Assembly (NCBI GenBank): GCA_026195255.1
Contig: JAPHSS010000020.1
Coordinates: 1 to 50,886 of the forward strand
DNA length: 50,886 nucleotides
Direction of reading: 5' to 3'
DNA from: Gammaproteobacteria bacterium
GTDB taxonomy: Bacteria; Pseudomonadota; Gammaproteobacteria; SZUA-229
Made by a program: the position numbers and the translations under genes. Positions 1-8,313 of the stretch are shown here, one piece after another. How positions within the stretch are numbered: the first letter of the stretch is position 1; each line of letters starts with the position of its first letter. The notes beneath the pieces are model-generated. The model was not told the origin of the DNA, searched no databases, and saw only the letters and a list, made by a program, of their open reading frames with translations.

Positions 1-45
1 TACCACTCCCGTCACACAAATCACAAACAGTGATACACTCTGAAA

Positions 46-465
46 ATGGATATATATAATCTATTCGCATTAATAGCCGCTACTTTCACCGGCGCTACCA
101 TGGGTAGCTTTTTACTCGTGACACTACTCTACAACACCTTTATAAAAAGCCAGAGAAATCTGGATAACAGCTTATTTATTTATCGCCGTCTGTATCGCCT
201 TAATTCCGTATTGTGTTTACTCGCTGGTATCTGTGCCGCGCTGATAAAAAATCAAAGCGCGGCTTTTATGTTAACCATCCTCACGGTGAGTTATGTATTC
301 AATCACTCTCATATATTAAAAGGCATTTTAAATTCATGTAATGAAGACTTTCAGGTTACCAACGATAGAACCTACAGGTCTTTAAGCAGCCTGCAAAACC
401 TGATTCACCTTTGCCAGTTTGGCGGCGCAGGTTACGCGGTTTACCTGCTCGCACTGCATAACTAA
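46..465 (+). CDS. Small membrane protein of unknown function
   Basis: The product is 139 residues with four likely hydrophobic segments, at about residues 5-30, 50-66, 70-85 and 122-137, so it is probably an inner-membrane protein. I do not recognise a family. A charged stretch near residues 34-50 and a hydrophilic stretch near 92-115 separate the membrane segments. No good Shine-Dalgarno sequence precedes this ATG. The gene ends just before the intergenic stretch that carries several DnaA boxes. It could belong to a transcription unit that begins outside the window. Confidence 0.6.
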   Translation: MDIYNLFALIAATFTGATMGSFLLVTLLYNTFIKSQRNLDNSLFIYRRLYRLNSVLCLLAGICAALIKNQSAAFMLTILTVSYVFNHSHILKGILNSCNEDFQVTNDRTYRSLSSLQNLIHLCQFGGAGYAVYLLALHN

Positions 466-840
466 TTACACAATATATTTCACTATACAGTCATCCTACC
501 GCTGGTCAGAAATTTGAACTGGTTCAAGCTTTAGGTTAATTTTTAGACACCCCTACAAGCCTCTATCAATGGGCTAATCACAGAGTTATCCACAGTTTAT
601 ACCGTTTTTTTTAACAGGCTTATCCACAGCAGATAGTTATTGACCCCTAAATATCCACAATATATAGTAGATTCGTTGATTTAAGCACAACACGGAAGTT
701 CGGTTAAGTTGAGTTATCCACAATGTGGATGGAAGAAGCTCTGCAGAAATGCAGTCATCAAAATGATAAAAGACAGGCTTCAGAACACAATACAAAATAA
801 ATAATATAATAAAGTAATAACTGAAGGATCAATATTTAAA
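466..840. other. DnaA-box cluster with AT-rich flank; candidate oriC or DnaA-binding locus
   Basis: This 375-bp gap holds three exact TTATCCACA boxes on the + strand at 586-594, 620-628 and 714-722. Two one-mismatch boxes lie between them: ATATCCACA at 651-659 and TTAAGCACA at 681-689. The third exact box is part of an ATCCACA-A-TGTGGAT dyad (716-730). A very AT-rich stretch with a GATC site follows at about 780-840, which would suit an unwinding element. The box density is far above chance. Whether it is the chromosomal origin is inference, because neither dnaA nor the mnmG/mioC neighbourhood is visible. Confidence 0.55.
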
Positions 841-1440
841 ATGGCAAAGTCCATAACATCAATAAATTCGCTGTTGGTAGGACTAAAAACAGTGAACAAC
901 TCCCTCTTGATAAAACTTCAACAACTTGGCTTCAACACCAGCTTAAGCCTTGGCTCAGAACAGGAATACACAGTAAAATCATTAGTAAATGCTATTGATA
1001 CCCTGGCCATACAGTTTCTCACCATAACCGCCAACAGAAACCAGTTTATTCAACGCACAAGTTATAATGAACGCATGGAAATTGAATCCTGCCTTAACAG
1101 CTTACTTAGCTGTCTACAGCAGACAAAAATGGAATTAGCCGATCTTCAAGTTGCTGATTATAAATGCGACCCGAATCTTGCGCTTTTTTATACATCTGAA
1201 AAAGATGAACACCGCAGTTTAAAACTGCTTGATACAGTACACTTCATCGACTTAATAAAACCTTATTGCCGCATGCTTGAAATGATTATTGCACAGGAAA
1301 GAATACACGCTTTATCAGCTGTATTAGAAACCTTACTTAGTAAAGAAAACACGGCGATAACCGAGAAAGATAACGAGTTAACAGAAGAACAATCTAATGC
1401 CCTGGAGTTATCTCAGTATTTAATAAGACAGGCCATGTAA
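841..1440 (+). CDS. Hypothetical soluble helical protein
   Basis: The product is 199 residues, without a signal peptide or membrane segment, and I do not recognise a family. The composition, with many Leu, Glu, Gln and Lys residues and repeated leucine spacing, suggests a mostly helical protein. Cysteines occur at scattered positions and form no metal motif. AAGGA lies about a dozen bases before the ATG and supports this start. The gene sits directly downstream of the DnaA-box cluster, so its promoter must lie within or next to that region. Confidence 0.6.
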   Translation: MAKSITSINSLLVGLKTVNNSLLIKLQQLGFNTSLSLGSEQEYTVKSLVNAIDTLAIQFLTITANRNQFIQRTSYNERMEIESCLNSLLSCLQQTKMELADLQVADYKCDPNLALFYTSEKDEHRSLKLLDTVHFIDLIKPYCRMLEMIIAQERIHALSAVLETLLSKENTAITEKDNELTEEQSNALELSQYLIRQAM

Positions 1441-1456
1441 ATAAGCTGTTAAAGAA

Positions 1457-1867
1457 TTATAGTTGTTTATCACAAAGCCCTGAACGGGCTTCGTACATCT
1501 GCTCACAACGATAAGCGTCACGTCCTTCACGATAGCAACGATTACGTTTGTGTAAGGCGTAGTCTCTGCATTCACCCCAGCTTGCTTTATTTACTGGAGA
1601 ACTTGCTTTCTTTTTTTTCTTATCCCAGGGATTATTAGATTTATATGACGATGATCCATTTGCCGACTGACCAAATTTAAGCTGATGCTCGGCCTTTATA
1701 CGATTAAGATTTGCACCACTGAGTTCATGTTTCTCTTTCTTTTTATCTTCGAATATTCCTTCTGCAGAAACCATCGGCGTAAAAACGAACATTGAAATTA
1801 AAGAGGCCACCATTACCGCTTGCCTGTTTATAAATGCATTTTTTTTCGGAGTTCTAAGCTTAGTCAT
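1457..1867 (-). CDS. Small exported Lys- and Cys-rich protein
   Basis: The product is 136 residues. The N-terminus is basic and is followed by a hydrophobic segment (about residues 17-34) ending in VSA, a plausible signal peptide. The mature part has two very basic patches (DKKKEK near 41-46 and DKKKKK near 82-87). The C-terminal part has four cysteines at about residues 99, 110, 121 and 132, spaced every 11 residues, which could form two disulfides. I recognise no family. It is convergent with the preceding gene, with only 16 bp between them. Confidence 0.55.
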   Translation of the reverse strand: MTKLRTPKKNAFINRQAVMVASLISMFVFTPMVSAEGIFEDKKKEKHELSGANLNRIKAEHQLKFGQSANGSSSYKSNNPWDKKKKKASSPVNKASWGECRDYALHKRNRCYREGRDAYRCEQMYEARSGLCDKQL

Positions 1868-1951
1868 ATATGCCTCAAATTTTATAACTCTATTTATACC
1901 AGTTAATAAATACTTGTAAAGCGCTTAAATAATATTCTGGTCAGATGAAAA

Positions 1952-3043
1952 TCAAACTTTAGAGAAAAAGGGTATTAAGCTGTTTCTTATTAGCGGCACA
2001 GATAACACCAACAAAACCAGAGCACCTAACAACGCTATATCCTCATTCACAAAATGATGCTGTTGCAACTGGCTGCTATCAATCTGCATATTAAAATGTG
2101 CCAATATCCATTCCAGCAACAAACCCATGAATACACTAACAACTGAAATACCCATTAAGTATATTAATGTCACCCGGCGGCCTAACTCTTTGTTGACTAA
2201 TATTATACCTGCAATGTTGGTAGCGGGGCCCACCAGTAAAAAAACCAGTACCGCGCCGGGAGAAACCCCGGCTATCAATAATCCGGCGGCGACTGGTGTC
2301 GAAGCAACGGCACAAATATACATAGGTATGCCTACAAGCAGCATAACCAGCATAGCGCCCAAGCCCTGTCCCCACTGGGCTAACCAGCCATCAGGTATAA
2401 GTGTCATCATCAAACCAGCAAATACGATTCCGAAAGCCATCCATTTAGATATATCGTCGAGTAAATCCGTAGCCGCATAATGTAATGCCCGGGAAAGTTT
2501 ATTATTAAACTTTTTATTCACCGAATCACAACAGGCTGTTTTTTCAGTTTCACTACTACAGCAACTAATTGGGCTGTGTGCCGTGGTTTCAGCTTCTGAA
2601 GCAATTGTTTTATCGTTTACGAAAGCCACCATCATACCGGTTACAATTGCACTCATCAGTGCAGAAACAGGTCTGTACACGGCCATTAACGGGCCCATTA
2701 ATGCGTACGTAACCGCAACCGAATCTATACTGGTTTCGGGGGTAGATATTAAAAAGGAAACGGTGGCTTCTTTTGAGGCACCGGCACGGTGCAAACCGAT
2801 AGCCGCAGGTAACACACTACAGGAACAAAGCGGCACGGGTGCGCCAAATAAAGCCGCTCGACCGACCGCTGAAAAACCCTTGCCCCCCAGCCATCTTTTC
2901 ATCGCATCTTCCGGGATATAGACCTTTACCAGGCCAGCGGCCATTAAACCTACCAGCAACCAGATTGCGGTGTCCAGATAAACAGCCCAGACATTTTGGC
3001 CAAGTTGTTGAAAAAATTCATACATATTTTCAGTGTAACCCAT
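1952..3043 (-). CDS. SO_0444-type permease, probable Cu/Zn efflux
   Basis: This 363-residue polytopic membrane protein belongs to the ArsP/DUF318-like permease superfamily. It most resembles the SO_0444 group that is annotated as copper/zinc efflux transporters. About eight to ten hydrophobic segments are visible. The family hallmark GAPVPLCSCSVLP occurs near residues 67-79 with Cys73 and Cys75. A hydrophilic loop carries CC pairs at 161-162 and 171-172, which could bind metal. A second ATG at residue 7 is an alternative start. The gene is divergent from trhP. The substrate is inferred from the family only. Confidence 0.75.
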   Translation of the reverse strand: MGYTENMYEFFQQLGQNVWAVYLDTAIWLLVGLMAAGLVKVYIPEDAMKRWLGGKGFSAVGRAALFGAPVPLCSCSVLPAAIGLHRAGASKEATVSFLISTPETSIDSVAVTYALMGPLMAVYRPVSALMSAIVTGMMVAFVNDKTIASEAETTAHSPISCCSSETEKTACCDSVNKKFNNKLSRALHYAATDLLDDISKWMAFGIVFAGLMMTLIPDGWLAQWGQGLGAMLVMLLVGIPMYICAVASTPVAAGLLIAGVSPGAVLVFLLVGPATNIAGIILVNKELGRRVTLIYLMGISVVSVFMGLLLEWILAHFNMQIDSSQLQQHHFVNEDIALLGALVLLVLSVPLIRNSLIPFFSKV

Positions 3044-3108
3044 GATCTTAAATTAAGGTAAAATAGCCATTACTATTTGTACTGACTTTATATCAAGTTT
3101 AATTAATT

Positions 3109-4458
3109 ATGAAACAGACTGAATTACTTTCTCCAGCCGGCACTCTTAAAAATATGCGTTATGCGTTTGCTTATGGCGCAGACGCGGTTTATGCGGGACA
3201 ACCTCGCTACAGCCTACGTGTACGAAATAACGATTTTATGGACGAAAATCTGGCAATTGGCATTAAAGAAGCCCATGAGCTGGGTAAAAAGTTTTACCTG
3301 ACTTCAAATTTAATGCCCCACAACAGCAAAATAAAATCTTATATCAAAGATATGGCCCCGATTATTGAAATGGGGCCAGATGCTTTAATAATGGCAGACC
3401 CCGGCTTAATTATGATGGTAAGAGAACGCTGGCCAGAAATGTCCGTGCATTTATCTGTGCAGGCGAATACCGTCAATTATGCAGCCGTAAAATTCTGGAA
3501 ATCTATCGGTATAGAAAGGGTAATTTTATCACGTGAGTTATCTCTGGATGAAATAAAAGAGATTAGACAGGAATGCCCTGATATGGAGTTAGAAGTTTTT
3601 GTGCACGGCGCATTATGCATTGCCTATTCAGGACGCTGTTTGCTTTCTGGATATTTTAATCATCGCGACCCGAATCAGGGCACCTGCACAAATGCCTGCC
3701 GTTGGGATTATAAATCAACACCTGCTGAAAAAAATGCAGAAGGCGTTTACAAAACAAAAGAAATAACACAACAAACTGTTAAATTTTCTGATATGGGTGA
3801 TGCGCGTAACCCGCAAGCCGATGATGTTATGTTTTTAGAAGAAGCCAATCGGCCAGGTGAGTTAATGCCGATTGAAGAAGATGAACACGGCACATATATT
3901 ATGAACTCTAAAGATTTACGTGCGGTGGAACATGTAAAACAACTGGTTGATATCGGTATAGATAGTTTAAAAATAGAAGGCCGAACAAAATCACATTATT
4001 ATGTAGCACGTACAGCGCAAAGTTATAAAGAAGCTATTCTGGATGCCTCACAAGGTAGGGAATTTAATCCAGAGTTATTAGGCGTGCTCGAAAACTTAGC
4101 CAATAGAGGTTATACAGATGGTTTTTATCAACGCCACCACACCCATGAATATCAAAACTATATGCAGGGCAACTCGGTTAACCGACAGCAACAGTTTGTA
4201 GGCGAAGTCATTGCTTATAACAAAGAAACCGGCATGGCCGATATAGATGTGAAAAACAAAATAACCGTTGGTGACAAACTGGAACTGGTTAAACCGTCAG
4301 GTAATGAAGACATCATACTCAGCAGCATGCAGGACATGCATGGAAAACCAATGCAGGAAGCCAAAGGCGGTGGTTATAAGATACGCATCCCATTACCTGA
4401 AGAAATGGCAGAAGTGGGTTTAATTGCACGTTATATTGAAGAGCCGATCTACACCTAG
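3109..4458 (+). CDS. trhP: U32-family tRNA uridine-34 hydroxylase TrhP (YegQ)
   Basis: This 449-residue protein matches the YegQ branch of peptidase family U32. It starts with the family pattern ELLSPAGTLKNMRYAFAYGA and has the signature region near residues 163-200, with FVHGALCIAYSGRC and a set of cysteines that in U32 hydroxylases bind a cluster. E. coli TrhP uses prephenate-dependent chemistry to make 5-hydroxyuridine at the wobble position of some tRNAs. Length and start agree with the family. It is monocistronic and divergent from the metal permease, with a 65-bp shared promoter region. Confidence 0.85.
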   Translation: MKQTELLSPAGTLKNMRYAFAYGADAVYAGQPRYSLRVRNNDFMDENLAIGIKEAHELGKKFYLTSNLMPHNSKIKSYIKDMAPIIEMGPDALIMADPGLIMMVRERWPEMSVHLSVQANTVNYAAVKFWKSIGIERVILSRELSLDEIKEIRQECPDMELEVFVHGALCIAYSGRCLLSGYFNHRDPNQGTCTNACRWDYKSTPAEKNAEGVYKTKEITQQTVKFSDMGDARNPQADDVMFLEEANRPGELMPIEEDEHGTYIMNSKDLRAVEHVKQLVDIGIDSLKIEGRTKSHYYVARTAQSYKEAILDASQGREFNPELLGVLENLANRGYTDGFYQRHHTHEYQNYMQGNSVNRQQQFVGEVIAYNKETGMADIDVKNKITVGDKLELVKPSGNEDIILSSMQDMHGKPMQEAKGGGYKIRIPLPEEMAEVGLIARYIEEPIYT

Positions 4459-4531
4459 AAAATAAAATAACATTTAAATTGCTTAGCCATTTACGGCAAC
4501 CTGTCTACTGTATCAACAGATTTTCTAATGT

Positions 4532-4640
4532 TTCAGTTTTAACTTTTCTAAACAATAGCGAGTTCAAACCGCCGACCATTGACTAAATGTTCTGATAAAG
4601 AATTATCTTCCAGTAGCAGCCACTCATGCAGCGCCCTCTT
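4532..4640 (-). pseudogene. Relic of an unidentified gene, copy 1 (C-terminal end)
   Basis: Reverse-strand codons 4667-4548 read without a stop until TAG and end NGRRFELAIV, which looks like a genuine protein C-terminus. The upstream part of the gene is gone. A second, more degraded copy lies at 7994-8083, with substitutions and small indels. Dispersed truncated copies suggest a dead mobile element such as a transposase gene, but I cannot identify the family. Confidence 0.4.
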
Positions 4641-4749
4641 CTGCCACCAAAGAATGAAGGGGACCGAGGATTTTTTTCACCAGCAAGCCACATGATACCT
4701 TTTGATCGTTTATAAACTCCCCCGGCCCCTTTGAAATCCATAGTAAATA

Positions 4750-4774
4750 AAAAAGGGCGCTGAGCGCCCTTTTT
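4750..4774 (-). terminator. Rho-independent terminator of the fcc operon
   Basis: GGGCGC-TGA-GCGCCC (4755-4769) is flanked by A4-5 on the left and T5 on the right, so it can work on both strands. It lies 25 bp after the fccB stop codon on the minus strand. Confidence 0.85.
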
Positions 4775-4799
4775 CGTTTACTTCAGTAGCCACTTATAA

Positions 4800-6092
4800 T
4801 TAGCCGAAAACGTCATCGGTAATATTGTTGAACCATGAATGCGCATAACCGACTTCACGTTTGCGCATCTCTTCCGATGCATCTGCAGGAGTCAGGCCAC
4901 CGGAGCCTGCTACTTTGATGATCTTTCCATCCGGCCCCATACGGTAAACCATGGCCACAGAGATTGCGTCATCGGGCATGATGATACTGTAGCAGGTATT
5001 AACAAGTGAAGGTTCAGGCGACTCCTTGCCATTGAGACTGGCAGCAATAGCAGCCGCACAAACCTTCGCCTCGGAGTTGGCAGAGTAACCGGACTTGGGT
5101 AATGGTGAAGCAACAGATGAATCACCGATAACATATATATCTTTATGCTTAGATGATTCAAAGGTGCGCTGGTTTACCGGGCACCAGCCACTTTCATTAA
5201 CCAGACCGGCAGTGAATGCAATTTTACCCGCTTTCTGTGCAGGAATGATATTAAGCACATCGGCTTTAAAGTCTGCTACATCAGTAGCGACTGTCATGTT
5301 TTTAGCATCCAGGCTGGCGACAGTGCCACCCGCATCACCACTCACCCATTCGATCATACTATTGGCGGAATTATATCCATAGTATTTCTCCCAGCCCGCA
5401 GTGAATAAACCCATTTTTGAAAATGCAGGTTTATTATCAAGAATAATAATTTTCGATTTAGGCTTGTTGTTTTTCAAGTACCAGGCAATCTGGCTGGCTC
5501 GCTCGTAAGGGCCGGGTGGACAGCGAAATGGGTTAGGCGGCGAAACAATAACTAACGTACCACCATCACGCATACCCATAATCTGTTTTTTCAGTGTTGC
5601 CGTCTGTGCGCCAGCTTTCCATGCATGGGGCACTGTTTCAGCAACCGCTGCACTGTGACCTTCGATGGCCTCCCATATAAAGTCAACACCAGGAGAAACG
5701 ATGCAGGCATCATAAGGCATGGACTTACCTGATTTTATGCTTACCTTTTTAGCAACAGGGTCAATGCCGGTAACCAGATCATGAACTACTTCAACGCCGT
5801 GCTTTTTCAGGCCTGCATAATTAAATTTAAGAGAATCAAGATTGCGGCCACCACCCAGCACTTCGTTACTCATAAAGCAGGTAAAGTAATTACTATTCGG
5901 TTCAATTAGCGTGACATTAATACTGGAATCCATCATGCGAAGATATTTGGCCGCTGTCGCTCCGCCAATTCCACCACCAACAATAACCACGCGTTTTTTA
6001 CTCGCCATCGATAACATGGGGAAACCAAGCAGCGTTGTGGCTAGTGCACCGCCAGTAAGGCTTAGGAACTTTCTACGATTGAGTTTTGACAT
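4800..6092 (-). CDS. fccB: Flavocytochrome c sulfide dehydrogenase, flavoprotein subunit
   Basis: FccB oxidises sulfide at a covalently bound FAD and passes electrons to the FccA haems in the periplasm. The 430-residue precursor starts with a Tat-type signal (NRRKFL, cleavage near residue 30). The FAD-binding VVIVGGGIGGATAAK follows at 35-49. Cys72 corresponds to mature Cys42, which carries the FAD thioether in the Allochromatium enzyme. Cys191 and Cys367 correspond to mature Cys161 and Cys337, the redox disulfide. All three are present, so the enzyme looks functional. AAGGAGG overlaps the fccA stop codon, which suggests translational coupling to fccA. Confidence 0.93.
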   Translation of the reverse strand: MSKLNRRKFLSLTGGALATTLLGFPMLSMASKKRVVIVGGGIGGATAAKYLRMMDSSINVTLIEPNSNYFTCFMSNEVLGGGRNLDSLKFNYAGLKKHGVEVVHDLVTGIDPVAKKVSIKSGKSMPYDACIVSPGVDFIWEAIEGHSAAVAETVPHAWKAGAQTATLKKQIMGMRDGGTLVIVSPPNPFRCPPGPYERASQIAWYLKNNKPKSKIIILDNKPAFSKMGLFTAGWEKYYGYNSANSMIEWVSGDAGGTVASLDAKNMTVATDVADFKADVLNIIPAQKAGKIAFTAGLVNESGWCPVNQRTFESSKHKDIYVIGDSSVASPLPKSGYSANSEAKVCAAAIAASLNGKESPEPSLVNTCYSIIMPDDAISVAMVYRMGPDGKIIKVAGSGGLTPADASEEMRKREVGYAHSWFNNITDDVFG

Positions 6093-6103
6093 AATAATCC
6101 TCC

Positions 6104-6697
6104 TTATTTCTGGCTAGCATAAAAGTTAATAAGAGCATCAAGACCCGCGTCGCCGTGGTCTTTCTGTAAAGCATCTACCTTTTTCTTCATCTTCTTATGC
6201 ATTTCTCTATCACCGCTTGTATAGTCATTCATTGCATTATTAAGATAAGGGGCCCATTGACCTGCGAGTATACCCGCATCGTCTTCTGACTTACGGCCAC
6301 CATTTTCATGACATTTTTCACAGTATTTATTGTGGAGCCTTTTTCCAAATGCCGCTTTTTTGGCATCAAACTGCTGGGGCTTGCGCTTAAACTCCATTTC
6401 AGAAAAATGTTTGGCCATAAGTTTAATTTCTTCATCTGTATAACCCTTGGCAATACGCGTCATGATGGTGGACGGGATTTCAGCATTTTTAAACTGCTGC
6501 ATTACTCCAATAAAGTAATCATTTGAAAACCCCGCAATGGTAGGGGCTGCCGGTCCACTGCTGACACCGTTTGTGCCATGACACCCTGCGCAGGTATTAG
6601 CAAGCATTGAAGCCCCTGGCGTAGCTGCAATAGCTGCACCAGATGCCATGCTTAACACTAGAAGCAGACAGCTTTCAATAATTTTTTTCTGCAACAT
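6104..6697 (-). CDS. fccA: Flavocytochrome c sulfide dehydrogenase, dihaem cytochrome subunit
   Basis: The 197-residue precursor has a signal peptide ending near AIA (residue 24) and two class I cytochrome c domains. The haem motifs are CAGCH at 36-40 and CEKCH at 126-130. Met79 and Met170 are candidate axial ligands. FccA takes electrons from the FAD of FccB and hands them to a periplasmic carrier. The gene lies directly upstream of fccB in the usual fccA-fccB order and has a good Shine-Dalgarno sequence (GAGGAG). Two separate haem domains and the fccB neighbour make the call firm. Confidence 0.92.
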   Translation of the reverse strand: MLQKKIIESCLLLVLSMASGAAIAATPGASMLANTCAGCHGTNGVSSGPAAPTIAGFSNDYFIGVMQQFKNAEIPSTIMTRIAKGYTDEEIKLMAKHFSEMEFKRKPQQFDAKKAAFGKRLHNKYCEKCHENGGRKSEDDAGILAGQWAPYLNNAMNDYTSGDREMHKKMKKKVDALQKDHGDAGLDALINFYASQK

Positions 6698-7059
6698 AAT
6701 ATCTCCTCACTTATTGTCATCGGTTGTTATTTAATGCATATAACTAATAAAACATTCATGAATACTGGTGAATCGTCTGGTTATTTTCAATTTTCGCAGG
6801 CTAGTCGCTTTTTTATTTTTAATCATTATGCCAGTACCGTGTTTAAGTCGCGGGCTTACACAACTGTAATGATTTTTTAGAGCCACTAAAAAATGTACGT
6901 TACCGTCTTCCATATTTTTGTAATGCATCTCAACACCATTTGATAAAAGCAATTCGAATATGCTTGTATACTTTCTGCTTCATTTGTTCCAGATCAAATC
7001 TGCCGGGTTAAACCGTCGGCTCCAATTGACTGCGCTCAGCTGACCCTAGTGACTACATA
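6698..7059. other. Gap upstream of fccA, no clear gene
   Basis: The gap is 362 bp. It must contain the fccAB promoter, but no convincing -35/-10 pair stands out. A 73-codon open frame on the minus strand (6731-6952) has no family resemblance and no good ribosome binding site, and I do not annotate it as a gene. No strong hairpin lies after the tetrahaem gene stop. Confidence 0.4.
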
Positions 7060-7611
7060 CTACATAGGCTCCAGTGGCTCCATAGGCTCTAATGGCTCAG
7101 TGTGGACAATACCAGCATGGCAATCAATACAGGCCTCTCCTTCAGCGGCAGCACGCGTGTGTTTTTTCCCTGCCAGTCTGTCCTGCGCACTTATCTCCAT
7201 ATTTGTATACTCGTGACAGCTTCTACATTCCCTTGAATCTGTGGCGCGCATTTTATCCCACACCACGTTGGCCATGTGCCAGCGTCGTGCCTCAAATTTT
7301 TCTTTGGTGTCAACGGTACCCATGATTTCATGATAAACATCCTTAACCGCATAAATTTTGGCATAGAATTTCGGGAAGACATCTTTGGGCACATGACAGT
7401 CGGCGCAGGTCGCCTGGATACCGGCAGCGTTTTTATAATGCAGGGTTTTTTTATATTCTTCGTGATTCATTTGCATTGAATGACAGGATATACAGAATTC
7501 AGTCTGATTAGTGTATTGAAAAAAACCATTCAAACCAGTAAATGCAAAGATGCCTGTTAACAAAACAACAAGACTGATACAGGCGATTTTTTTAGATGGA
7601 CAACTCAGCAT
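7060..7611 (-). CDS. NapC/NirT-family tetrahaem cytochrome c
   Basis: The 183-residue protein has one N-terminal membrane anchor (about residues 8-30) and four haem motifs: CISCH (40-44), CADCH (69-73), CRSCH (129-133) and CIDCH (161-165). Spacing and length match the short NapC/NirT family, whose members move electrons between the quinol pool and periplasmic redox proteins. No nitrate, nitrite or TMAO reductase gene is near, so its partner is unknown. It lies upstream of fccAB on the same strand, about 360 bp away. The C-terminus carries a short EPL/EPM repeat encoded by imperfect 9- to 18-bp DNA repeats, which is unusual for the family. Confidence 0.85.
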   Translation of the reverse strand: MLSCPSKKIACISLVVLLTGIFAFTGLNGFFQYTNQTEFCISCHSMQMNHEEYKKTLHYKNAAGIQATCADCHVPKDVFPKFYAKIYAVKDVYHEIMGTVDTKEKFEARRWHMANVVWDKMRATDSRECRSCHEYTNMEISAQDRLAGKKHTRAAAEGEACIDCHAGIVHTEPLEPMEPLEPM

Positions 7612-8313
7612 ACTTTATGTTTAAGGACAATCCCTGAGGATGTGCCGTTACTCTCACTTTAAAATGCATTAACAAAAAACCCAGTTGCGTTTAACTTAAA
7701 TCACAAGTTGAGAAAAGTAAAAAATTAATCATTAAATATTCATAATGGATGATTTATATCAATTTCTATTTATCGAGCACCTAAGAATAACGTAACAAGC
7801 CTGACGGGCGCCTGCTTTGGGGTGTCAATATTGAAATATTGAATACCTCAGGTTTCGCCTATCATCTGTCCTTAGCCGTTTACCTGACTACCTCGCGGGC
7901 GTTCGCCACCCAGACCCAGTTTCACCCTGAAGCTGACCTTGATGGAATTCTGATTTAAATGCCGCATTATCATGAAAGCAGGAATTTTAATACTCAGTTT
8001 TAACTTTTGTAAACAATAGCGAATGAGCCGACCGAGCATAGAGGAAATGCGCTGATAAAGAGTTATTCTCCAGTGGCGGTCACTTTGTAGAAACAGATAA
8101 ATATCAAAAGAAACAGAAACTTTTTTGTAAGGATTGCTGTCTTTTGCCAAACTGGCTACTATTTTAGATGCTTTCATTTATAAACTAGCTCTAACACGGA
8201 ATATCATGTGATATAAAATCTGACATGCGACAGAAAAAACACAAAAATACCCGCCGATGAACATGAGTAACTGGAAACTCGTGACAGTTAAAAATTCACG
8301 TAAATCGAAAGTT
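7612..8313. other. Long gap with a decayed repeat copy
   Basis: The gap is about 700 bp and has no convincing gene. It contains the second copy of the relic (7994-8083). A 101-codon minus-strand frame (7872-8177) runs across the relic out of register with it, so I read it as chance. The 7612-7800 part is AT-rich and should include the promoter for the tetrahaem gene. Nothing else stands out. Confidence 0.4.
7994..8083 (-). pseudogene. Relic of an unidentified gene, copy 2 (degraded)
   Basis: The segment aligns with 4532-4624 along its length, sharing CAGTTTTAACTTTT, AAACAATAGCGA, TGATAAAGA and CCAGT blocks in the same order. Small indels break the frame that is still open in copy 1. It is therefore an older or faster-decaying copy of the same gene end. 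Confidence 0.4.

Larger units (their letters stand above)
4459..4799. other. Intergenic stretch with a decayed coding relic and a terminator
   Basis: No intact gene lies here. The minus strand of 4548-4667 still reads as an open C-terminal fragment of about 40 codons ending at a stop at 4548-4550, with text such as ALHEWLLLEDNSLSEHLVNG. The same segment recurs in decayed form at 7994-8083. The rest shows no clear signal apart from the terminator at 4750-4774. Confidence 0.5.

Noticed and set aside
6731..6952. 73-codon minus-strand frame upstream of fccA
   Set aside because: No family resemblance, odd composition and no ribosome binding site; probably chance within the promoter gap.
7872..8177. 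101-codon minus-strand frame
   Set aside because: It runs through the decayed relic in a different frame from the original protein and has no start signal.
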